Positions 1 to 4,186 of a DNA stretch of 6,648 nt are shown piece after piece. Position 1 is the stretch's first letter. Each line of letters begins with the position of its first letter. Below the pieces are notes generated by a model that saw nothing but the letters and a program-made list of their open reading frames with translations, searched no databases and was not told the origin of the DNA. The DNA comes from an uncultured Thiotrichaceae bacterium (lineage in GTDB: Bacteria; Pseudomonadota; Gammaproteobacteria; Thiotrichales; Thiotrichaceae), in the NCBI GenBank assembly GCA_938038645.1, contig CALHTA010000247.1, forward strand, positions 1 through 6,648. Direction: 5' to 3'. The position numbers were made by a program, and so were the translations under genes.

Positions 1-1
1 T

Positions 2-688
2 TCTAGAAACGGAACAAGCAATCGTTTGGGTGTTTCAACTTCAGGTAACACAGTGGGTCGTACTGGCGCATCATCAAGCTTTGGTAGAACGACATCAAGC
101 TCATTTGGAAATGGTCGTGGCACAAGTGCTGGCGGAGCATCAACCTCTGGGATTGGTGGTAGTCTAATCAGCAATGGTTTTGGTAGTAACCGTACCGCAG
201 GTGGCAGTCGTTTAGGAAGCGGCACTTTGGGTAGTGGTTCACTTGGAGGAGCTTCAGGCGATAACCGTCTCGGCAGTAATGGTTTGGATAATCGTATAGG
301 CGGATCTGGTGGAGACTACAAGGTTACTGATCTGAATGATCCAAGTAGCGTGTTATCTCGCCGAGTGATTTATTTTGCTTACGACCAGTCAACCATTGAG
401 CCCGAGTATTTTGAAATTCTTGATGCTCATTCTGAACTTTTAGCGAGTAACCCTAATCTGACTATTAGACTTGAGGGTCATGCAGATGAGCGTGGCTCAC
501 GTGAATATAACATTGCGTTATCAGAGCGTCGTGCTCAGTCAGTTAAGCAGTTTATGGACTTAAAAGGCGTAGGTTCAGGACAGTCACAAACAGTTGCATA
601 CGGAGAGGAGCTTCCAGTTGATCCAGGTCATAACGAAGCCGCTTGGAGTAAAAACCGCCGTGTGGAGATCAAATACATAGGACGTTAA
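2..688 (+). CDS. pal: Peptidoglycan-associated lipoprotein Pal (5' end missing)
   Basis: The frame is open to the left edge, so the true start, signal peptide and lipobox lie outside the window; a TTG at 26 is not a credible start because the same low-complexity reading continues upstream of it. Counting the codon at 2-4 as residue 1, 228 residues are visible. Residues 1 to about 105 are a Gly/Ser/Asn/Thr/Arg-rich linker. Residues about 122-228 form an OmpA-like peptidoglycan-binding domain with the Pal signatures GHADERGSREYN, LSERRAQSV and GHNEAAWSKNRRVEI; the Asp of ADERG (485-487) and the Arg pair of SERR are the family's diaminopimelate-binding region. Pal anchors the outer membrane to peptidoglycan and is recycled by TolB/TolA during constriction. 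The next gene, cpoB, confirms a tol-pal operon. The linker is much longer than in E. coli Pal, whose whole protein is about 170 residues. Identification is very secure. Confidence 0.95.
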   Translation, partial: SRNGTSNRLGVSTSGNTVGRTGASSSFGRTTSSSFGNGRGTSAGGASTSGIGGSLISNGFGSNRTAGGSRLGSGTLGSGSLGGASGDNRLGSNGLDNRIGGSGGDYKVTDLNDPSSVLSRRVIYFAYDQSTIEPEYFEILDAHSELLASNPNLTIRLEGHADERGSREYNIALSERRAQSVKQFMDLKGVGSGQSQTVAYGEELPVDPGHNEAAWSKNRRVEIKYIGR

Positions 689-692
689 TATG
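679..692 (+). promoter_or_regulatory. Ribosome binding site of cpoB inside the end of pal
   Basis: AGGA at 679-682 lies in the last pal codons, 7 bases before the cpoB ATG at 690. The pal stop TAA (686-688) is one base from that ATG. This arrangement suggests translational coupling of cpoB to pal. Confidence 0.7.
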
Positions 693-1541
693 GTTTATTC
701 CTTGCGCAAACTTTTCGTTTCTGCAGGTTTACTTACTGTGCTGGCTCTACCGCCAGCACAGGCCGTAACCCCAGATGAGTTATTCGAAGTACTACAACGT
801 ATAGAGTCGCTTGAAAATGAAGTTCGATATCTACGCGGTGAAAATGAACAGCTCCGTTTTGATATGGAAGACATTAAAAACACCCAAAAGAAGACTTTCA
901 TTCGCATAGATGATCGAATGGATGACTTGTTTCGAGCGGTAAATACTCGGAAAGTGTCCAGCATTGCAATACCTCCTGCAGCGCCCGTATTACCATTACC
1001 AGCTGTTTCAGCAGTGGATGTGAAACCTGTAGTTGCCGAGGTTCCTGCTATTGAGGTGAAGCCGGCAGCCAAAGCGGTTGTTGTTCTACCTAAAAAGCCG
1101 GAAGAAGTTGCTAAAAAACCGGTTAAGGTTGTTAAGCAAGTTCCAGTAAAAGTGAGTAATCCTGAGCAGGAAGCTTACGATGCTGCTTTTGCTAATATTA
1201 GAGTGAAGCCATCTGTTGCGATAACACTGTTTCAAGACTTTGTTAAGCAATACCCTACTAGTGCATTAACGCCAAATGCACGCTATTGGTTAGGGGAGGC
1301 GATGTTTGCTAGCCGTAACTACTTGGGTGCTATCGAAGAGTTTGTAGAAGTATTAGAGGTGCATGGTAAAAGTGTAAGAGCACCAGACGCTGCGATAAAG
1401 CTTGGTTTGAGTTTCTATGAGTTAAAAAACTGGGAGTATGCACGCCGTACTTTGCAGGATGTTTTAAGGACCTATCCAAAGACCCCAGCGGCTGATTTAG
1501 CAGAGTTAAAACTCGCTAAAATGACTAAAGAAAACCGATAA
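690..1541 (+). CDS. cpoB: Cell division coordinator CpoB (Tol-Pal system protein YbgF)
   Basis: The product is a 283-residue periplasmic protein. Residues 1-25 are a Sec signal peptide (basic LRK, then a hydrophobic stretch) with a likely cleavage after AQA. Residues about 28-90 are a heptad-rich coiled coil, the trimerisation region of this family (ESLENEVRYLRGENEQLRFD). Residues about 91-155 are an Ala/Val/Pro/Lys-rich linker. Residues about 157-280 hold TPR-like repeats (YDAAFANIRVKPSVAITLF, ARYWLGEAMFASRNYLGAI, LGLSFYELKNWEYARRTL). In E. coli, CpoB binds TolA and PBP1B and coordinates peptidoglycan synthesis with outer-membrane constriction. The length is near the family norm of about 260. 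It starts one base after the pal stop and ends before a strong terminator, so it is probably the last gene of the tol-pal operon. The call is secure from domain order plus neighbour. Confidence 0.95.
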   Translation: MVYSLRKLFVSAGLLTVLALPPAQAVTPDELFEVLQRIESLENEVRYLRGENEQLRFDMEDIKNTQKKTFIRIDDRMDDLFRAVNTRKVSSIAIPPAAPVLPLPAVSAVDVKPVVAEVPAIEVKPAAKAVVVLPKKPEEVAKKPVKVVKQVPVKVSNPEQEAYDAAFANIRVKPSVAITLFQDFVKQYPTSALTPNARYWLGEAMFASRNYLGAIEEFVEVLEVHGKSVRAPDAAIKLGLSFYELKNWEYARRTLQDVLRTYPKTPAADLAELKLAKMTKENR

Positions 1542-1570
1542 CACATTCACCTTTCAAAAAGTGTAGATAC

Positions 1571-1601
1571 AAAAAAGCCTGATATTTATCAGGCTTTTTT
1601 T
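1571..1601. terminator. Bidirectional intrinsic terminator between cpoB and rplI
   Basis: Bases 1571-1584 and 1587-1600 are perfect inverted repeats of 14 bases (core GCCTGATA/TATCAGGC), with two bases at the centre. The stem is flanked by six A on the left and seven T on the right, so it reads as hairpin plus U-tract on both strands. It sits 30 bases after the cpoB stop and 26 bases beyond the rplI stop on the other strand, and can end both converging operons. Confidence 0.93.
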
Positions 1602-1626
1602 GAGCTGTCAGAAACTGATTAATTTC

Positions 1627-2130
1627 TTAATCTTCGTCAACGAATGTACCGATTGACTCAGCTCTTTCTACCACTTCGATTACGTTATCAGAGTGAATGA
1701 TAACTTTAACCGTTGCGATCACATCAGTGTGCAGATGAACGCCAACTTCGTGTTCACCAACGTGGCGGATTGGGCCATCTGGCATACGAACGTTACGACG
1801 CTCAATTTCAAAGCCTTGCTCATTCAGTGCTTCAGCAACTTCAAGGTTGCTTACAGATCCAAATAACTTACCTTCTTGACCAGCGTTAGCTTCGATAGTC
1901 ACTTCTATACCATCTAGCTTTTCGCGAATCTTTTCAGCAGCAGCAGATGCCGCGGCCTCTACCTTCTCAAGCTCAGCACGAATCTCTTCAAAAGCTTCAA
2001 TGTTAGCCTTAGTAGCAATCTTTGCTTTACGACGAGGTACTAGAAAGTTACGTGCGTAACCTGCTTTTACATTAACAATCTCGCCTAAAGAGCCAAGATT
2101 ATCAATTTTTTCCATCAATATAATTTGCAT
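1627..2130 (-). CDS. rplI: 50S ribosomal protein bL9
   Basis: The product is a 167-residue bL9, a two-domain protein of the large subunit near the L1 stalk that helps maintain reading-frame fidelity. The N-terminal RNA-binding domain is textbook (NLGSLGEIVNVKAGYARNFL at about 12-31), followed by a long Ala/Glu-rich connecting helix (about 41-75) and the C-terminal domain (EGKLFGSVSNLEVAEAL, then PDGPIRHVGEHEV). The E. coli protein has about 149 residues and ends near the point matched by VKVIIHSD here; this one continues for about 19 more residues, ending in TFVDED. The start at 2130 is set by the conserved MQIIL N-terminus; AGGT lies about 9 bases upstream. It is the third gene of the rpsF-rpsR-rplI operon, 25 bases after rpsR. 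No dnaB follows, unlike in many relatives. Confidence 0.97.
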   Translation of the reverse strand: MQIILMEKIDNLGSLGEIVNVKAGYARNFLVPRRKAKIATKANIEAFEEIRAELEKVEAAASAAAEKIREKLDGIEVTIEANAGQEGKLFGSVSNLEVAEALNEQGFEIERRNVRMPDGPIRHVGEHEVGVHLHTDVIATVKVIIHSDNVIEVVERAESIGTFVDED

Positions 2131-2155
2131 GATAATTTACCTATTCAAAGCAATA

Positions 2156-2383
2156 TTACTTGTGCTGATCCGTGTAAGGAATCAGGGCCAAGAAGCGTGC
2201 ACGTTTGATAGCTGTTGCAAGCTGACGCTGGTATCTAGCTTTAGTGCCAGTTACGCGACTTGGGACAATTTTGCCTGTTTCAGTGATATAGGCTTTCAAT
2301 GTATCAAGATCTTTGTAGTCGATCTCTTTAACGTTCTCAGCCGTGAAACGGCAGAACTTTTGACGACGAAAATAACGTGACAT
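2156..2383 (-). CDS. rpsR: 30S ribosomal protein bS18
   Basis: The 75-residue product matches E. coli bS18 over its full length: [18 protein letters not shown] at the N-terminus, then [20 protein letters not shown], a central basic block, and the conserved PYTDQHK end. bS18 binds the central domain of 16S rRNA as a heterodimer with bS6 at the platform of the small subunit. A good GGAG ribosome site lies 8 bases before the ATG. The gene starts 16 bases after the rpsF stop, with no room for priB, which sits between the two genes in E. coli. The reading frame on the opposite strand across this gene is a shadow. Identification is certain. Confidence 0.98.
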   Translation of the reverse strand: MSRYFRRQKFCRFTAENVKEIDYKDLDTLKAYITETGKIVPSRVTGTKARYQRQLATAIKRARFLALIPYTDQHK

Positions 2384-2399
2384 AGTTTACTCCGAGTAT

Positions 2400-2792
2400 T
2401 TAGGCTGATTCTTCAGCGGCTGGTGCAGCAGGTGCTGGCGCAGGGGCAGGTCTTCTAGACGGTCTTTCTTCAGCACGTTCTTTGCTTAGTAAAGAAGTTC
2501 CAGTGTCTGCACTGTCACGACGAATCGTAAGATTACGTAGTACTGCGTCGTTGAAGCGGAAAAGATCTTCAAGTTCTGCAAGAGTCTTGCTGTCACACTC
2601 GATGTTCATCAGTACGTAATGTGCTTTGTGAAGCTTAACGATTGGGTAAGCAAGAGGGCGACGGCCCCAGTCTTCAAGGCGGTGAACTTGTCCACCGTTG
2701 TCTGTCATTAGCTTGCTATAACGTTCAATCATAGCAGGAACTTGTTCGCTCTGGTCAGGATGCACCAGAAACACAATTTCATAATGTCTCAT
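2400..2792 (-). CDS. rpsF: 30S ribosomal protein bS6
   Basis: The product has 130 residues beginning [18 protein letters not shown], which is the canonical bS6 N-terminus. The frame is open upstream to 2882, but those 30 residues do not resemble bS6 and cover the promoter and leader, so the start is 2792; an AAGGA site 8 bases upstream supports it. Conserved stretches follow: [15 protein letters not shown] (about 42-56), [11 protein letters not shown] and [11 protein letters not shown]. The last 20 or so residues are an Ala/Pro-rich tail ending EESA, variable in the family. bS6 pairs with bS18 on 16S rRNA, and the pair is known to feed back on its own mRNA in several bacteria. In E. coli, RimK adds glutamates to a Glu-Glu C-terminus; this protein ends in Ser-Ala instead. 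First gene of the operon with rpsR and rplI. Confidence 0.97.
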   Translation of the reverse strand: MRHYEIVFLVHPDQSEQVPAMIERYSKLMTDNGGQVHRLEDWGRRPLAYPIVKLHKAHYVLMNIECDSKTLAELEDLFRFNDAVLRNLTIRRDSADTGTSLLSKERAEERPSRRPAPAPAPAAPAAEESA

Positions 2793-2805
2793 TAAGATTT
2801 TCCTT
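2793..2805 (-). promoter_or_regulatory. Ribosome binding site that fixes the rpsF start
   Basis: Reading the minus strand, AAGGA occupies 2805-2801 and is followed by 8 bases and then ATG at 2792. This spacing is ideal and selects the internal ATG over the in-frame one at 2882. Confidence 0.85.
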
Positions 2806-2811
2806 GTGGAT

Positions 2812-2840
2812 AAAAAGCCCTCTGTCAAATGCAGTAGAGC
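2812..2840 (-). promoter_or_regulatory. Terminator-like hairpin in the rpsF leader (possible attenuator)
   Basis: In the minus-strand transcript, 2840-2836 (GCUCU) plus 2834-2832 (CUG) can pair with 2824-2822 (CAG) plus 2821-2817 (AGGGC). This gives an 8-pair stem with one G-U pair, one bulged A at 2835 and a 7-base loop. Five U residues follow at 2816-2812. The hairpin lies about 20 bases before the rpsF ATG and just before its ribosome site. Hairpin plus U-tract in a ribosomal-protein leader suggests attenuation or feedback by the S6:S18 pair, but I do not see the CCG element that I recall for the known S6:S18 leader motif. Pairing was found by eye, with no energy calculation. Confidence 0.45.
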
Positions 2841-2844
2841 AAGG

Positions 2845-2860
2845 CTGGACCGAAATCCAG
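2845..2860 (-). promoter_or_regulatory. Small hairpin near the 5' end of the rpsF leader
   Basis: In the minus-strand transcript CUGGA (2860-2856) and UCCAG (2849-2845) form a 5-pair stem around a 6-base loop (UUUCGG). It would begin only a few bases after the predicted transcription start and may protect the 5' end or form part of a regulatory fold with the next hairpin. Confidence 0.35.
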
Positions 2861-2868
2861 TAGGGTCG

Positions 2869-2910
2869 CGATTATCAAGCAAGCAGGAGAGTTTGTCAAT
2901 CTGATAATCG
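2869..2910. repeat. Inverted repeat spanning the rpsF promoter
   Basis: CGATTATCA at 2869-2877 and TGATAATCG at 2902-2910 are perfect 9-base inverted repeats separated by 24 bases. One arm contains the -10 box of the rpsF promoter and the other lies just upstream of the -35 box. It could be a pair of operator half-sites or a coincidence in AT-rich promoter DNA. Confidence 0.4.
2871..2899 (-). promoter_or_regulatory. Sigma-70 promoter of the rpsF-rpsR-rplI operon
   Basis: On the minus strand the -35 box is a perfect TTGACA (2899-2894) and the -10 box is GATAAT (2876-2871), separated by 17 bases. The expected start lies near 2866-2861, giving a leader of about 70 bases. The bases just after the -10 are CGCGACCC, a GC-rich discriminator, which is the feature linked to ppGpp/DksA control at stable-RNA and ribosomal-protein promoters. 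The promoter lies between the zapA stop and rpsF, so the ribosomal genes do not depend on zapA transcription. Confidence 0.85.
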
Positions 2911-2962
2911 AGGCTTATATTGGCAATGATATTTTATGCCGAGCAACAGTCAAATCGAAGGG

Positions 2963-3271
2963 TTAGGAAACGGCGATTTTTTCCAGGGAGTCATTTATTT
3001 GAGATTGAAGTTCATCGAGTCGTTCTATCACATCAACATCAATGCTTTGTACCTGACTTTGCGACTTCAGCATTTCGTGGGCAATATTAATGGCGGCCAT
3101 AACAGCGATGCGTTCGGCACCAATCACTTTGCCGCCGTTGCGGATCTCTTGCATTTTATTATCAACATGCCGAACGGATGCTTCAAGCGCTTCACGCTCG
3201 TCCGCAGGGCAAGCAATGGTGTATTCTTTCGCAAGAATTTTGGCATTAACGGTAATGGGTTTATCTGACAT
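2963..3271 (-). CDS. zapA: Cell division protein ZapA
   Basis: The 102-residue product matches the ZapA family (about 109 in E. coli). An N-terminal globular head (ITVNAKILAKEYTIACPADE, then LEASVRHVDNKMQEIRN) is followed by the conserved IGAERIAVMAAINIAHEML helix and a C-terminal coiled coil that makes the dimer and tetramer. ZapA is a cytoplasmic protein that cross-links FtsZ protofilaments and stabilises the Z-ring. The ATG at 3271 has an AGGA site overlapping the stop of the upstream small gene, with an 11-base gap between the two genes, so they are co-transcribed and probably coupled. In E. coli, and as I recall Pseudomonas, 6S RNA and a 5-formyltetrahydrofolate cyclo-ligase gene follow zapA; here rpsF follows instead. 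I see no terminator directly after it. Confidence 0.95.
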   Translation of the reverse strand: MSDKPITVNAKILAKEYTIACPADEREALEASVRHVDNKMQEIRNGGKVIGAERIAVMAAINIAHEMLKSQSQVQSIDVDVIERLDELQSQINDSLEKIAVS

Positions 3272-3282
3272 GGTGCAAGGTC

Positions 3283-3513
3283 CTAGGCGTTTTCCATTGC
3301 TTTCAAACGCATAACCATCGCCTCAACTTGAGTACGAATTTTATCGTTTTTAGCAAAAAGCTCAGCGCGTTCTTTAAGAAGCTGGGATTCCTTGGTTTTC
3401 AAGGACTGATTTTCATCGTGCAAGCGGTTGCAACTTGTTATTAGCGTTTTTAGACTTGCTTCAAGTTCAGCGACCTGTTCTTTTAGTCGTGCGTCAGTGT
3501 TGTTTGTATCCAT
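3283..3513 (-). CDS. Small coiled-coil protein, ZapB-like / TIGR02449-type
   Basis: The 76-residue product has no signal peptide or membrane segment. Almost the whole chain from about residue 8 to 74 reads as one coiled coil with leucines, isoleucines and valines at heptad spacing (LKEQVAELEASLKTLI, LHDENQSLKTKESQLLKERA, IRTQVEAMVMRLKAM). It resembles the short cell-division coiled-coil proteins (ZapB-like) and the uncharacterised family found immediately upstream of zapA in Pseudomonas and other gammaproteobacteria. Its position 11 bases before zapA suggests that it works with ZapA at the Z-ring, but this is inference: short coiled coils look alike, and orthology to E. coli ZapB cannot be claimed. 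The ribosome site is weak (GAG about 6 bases upstream of ATG 3513). It is a real gene rather than a shadow, judging by tight operon spacing and consistent heptads. Confidence 0.85.
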   Translation of the reverse strand: MDTNNTDARLKEQVAELEASLKTLITSCNRLHDENQSLKTKESQLLKERAELFAKNDKIRTQVEAMVMRLKAMENA

Positions 3514-3603
3514 AACATCTCATCTTAGTCTAGAGCGGAAAGGCGGGTCAAACAATTTGCTTAATGATACTATAGCGAGCTTGATTAAGCTTAGATAATT
3601 GTT
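3514..3603. promoter_or_regulatory. Divergent promoter region between the ZapB-like gene and ygfB
   Basis: These 90 bases separate two divergent operons. The best candidate on the minus strand is a -10 TATAGT at 3574-3569, giving a leader of roughly 50 bases for the small coiled-coil gene and zapA; no good -35 accompanies it. On the plus strand TACTAT (3568-3573) overlaps the same site, with a poor -35. A short inverted repeat, AGCTT-GATT-AAGCT, lies at 3578-3591. Promoters must be present by layout, but the exact boxes are uncertain. Confidence 0.4.
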
Positions 3604-4164
3604 ATGAGTAATACGATCCATTATAACCAAGTAGCGGACTGTTTAGATCGTGCTGAAATTGATATGTTAGCGTCAGAAATTCATGGCATCGCCTGTGGTT
3701 TGTTGGCTGGCAACAGTTCGGCAGATAAGATTAAATGGGTGCAAGAGCTGGTTCCTGAGCTTGACTCTCAAAACGTACTACAAAAAGATGCCATCCGCGA
3801 GATGGGAAGATTATTTGATGATGCTCAAAGTGGTTTGCAAGACAGCGAGTTTAGATTTGAACTTTTCCTGCCTGAAGATGATTCCAGTCTGGCAACGCGG
3901 ATGGAAGCACTGCAGGATTGGTGTCAAGGGTTTGTGCTTGGCATGACGATGGCTGGTGTTAAGGACTACAGCAAGCTACCTGAAGATTCTAAAGACTTGA
4001 TGGAAGATTTTGTGAATATTGGTACTTCGGGTGAGTTTGATTACGAAGACGAGCAAGAGTCTGAGATTGCGTTTACCGATGTATCTCAATATGTTCGTGT
4101 CGGCACGTTACTAATAAATGAAGAATTACAGCCTATGCGCCAACAAAGCGTAACGGTGCACTAA
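3604..4164 (+). CDS. ygfB: UPF0149 / YecA family protein YgfB
   Basis: The product has 186 residues, close to the E. coli YgfB length of about 192, and is an all-helical cytoplasmic protein. Family signatures are the N-terminal AEIHGIACGLLAG-like motif (here SEIHGIACGLLAG, about 26-38) and the central DWCQGFVLGM motif (about 105-114), plus an acidic C-terminal third. There is no SEC-C zinc tail as found in some YecA relatives. The molecular role is poorly known; in Pseudomonas aeruginosa YgfB has been reported to lower expression of the amidase AmpDh3 and so raise beta-lactam resistance. The start ATG at 3604 lacks a clear Shine-Dalgarno sequence, although no better in-frame start fits the family N-terminus. 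It lies 19 bases before pepP, and this ygfB-pepP-ubiH order is conserved in gammaproteobacteria, which supports the call. Confidence 0.92.
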   Translation: MSNTIHYNQVADCLDRAEIDMLASEIHGIACGLLAGNSSADKIKWVQELVPELDSQNVLQKDAIREMGRLFDDAQSGLQDSEFRFELFLPEDDSSLATRMEALQDWCQGFVLGMTMAGVKDYSKLPEDSKDLMEDFVNIGTSGEFDYEDEQESEIAFTDVSQYVRVGTLLINEELQPMRQQSVTVH

Positions 4165-4173
4165 ATAAAGTTT

Positions 4174-4186
4174 GGAGCGGATAATG
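4174..4186 (+). promoter_or_regulatory. Ribosome binding site that fixes the pepP start
   Basis: GGAG at 4174-4177 lies 6 bases before ATG 4184. An in-frame TTG at 4172 overlaps this site and is therefore not the start. Confidence 0.75.

Noticed and set aside
26..28. TTG as the start of the first gene
   Set aside because: The frame is open to the window edge with the same Gly/Ser/Asn-rich composition, and a Pal lipoprotein needs a signal peptide that is not present after this codon; the gene is 5'-truncated.
695..1072. Minus-strand open frame of 125 codons opposite cpoB
   Set aside because: Low-complexity Thr/Ser/Ala-rich translation, antisense to a well-supported gene, with no family resemblance.
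2129..2380. Plus-strand open frame of 83 codons opposite rpsR
   Set aside because: It is antisense to a certain ribosomal protein gene and has no recognisable product.
2825..2835. Leader segment ACUGCAUUUGA resembling a stretch of 16S rRNA
   Set aside because: By my counting from memory the similar E. coli stretch (one mismatch) falls in helix 21, not at the S6:S18 site in helices 22-23, so mimicry by the autoregulator is not supported; short matches are expected by chance.
2793..2882. Longer bS6 with 30 extra N-terminal residues
   Set aside because: The added residues do not resemble bS6 and overlap the promoter -10 box and leader; the ATG at 2792 has an ideal ribosome site and the canonical MRHYEIV start.
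2911..2962. A terminator or 6S RNA after zapA
   Set aside because: The only inverted repeat seen (GGCA/TGCC at 2922-2940) has a 4-pair stem and no following U-tract, and the space is too short for a 6S RNA of about 180 bases.
2936..3314. Two plus-strand open frames opposite zapA
   Set aside because: Both are antisense to a clear zapA gene and have no family features.
3594..3599. GATAAT as the -10 box for ygfB
   Set aside because: Transcription would start at or past the ATG at 3604, and no -35 lies at the right distance.
3683..3946. Plus-strand open frame of 87 codons within ygfB
   Set aside because: It lies in another frame of a well-supported gene, and its translation has no recognisable features.
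4172..4174. TTG as the pepP start
   Set aside because: It overlaps the GGAG ribosome site serving the ATG at 4184.
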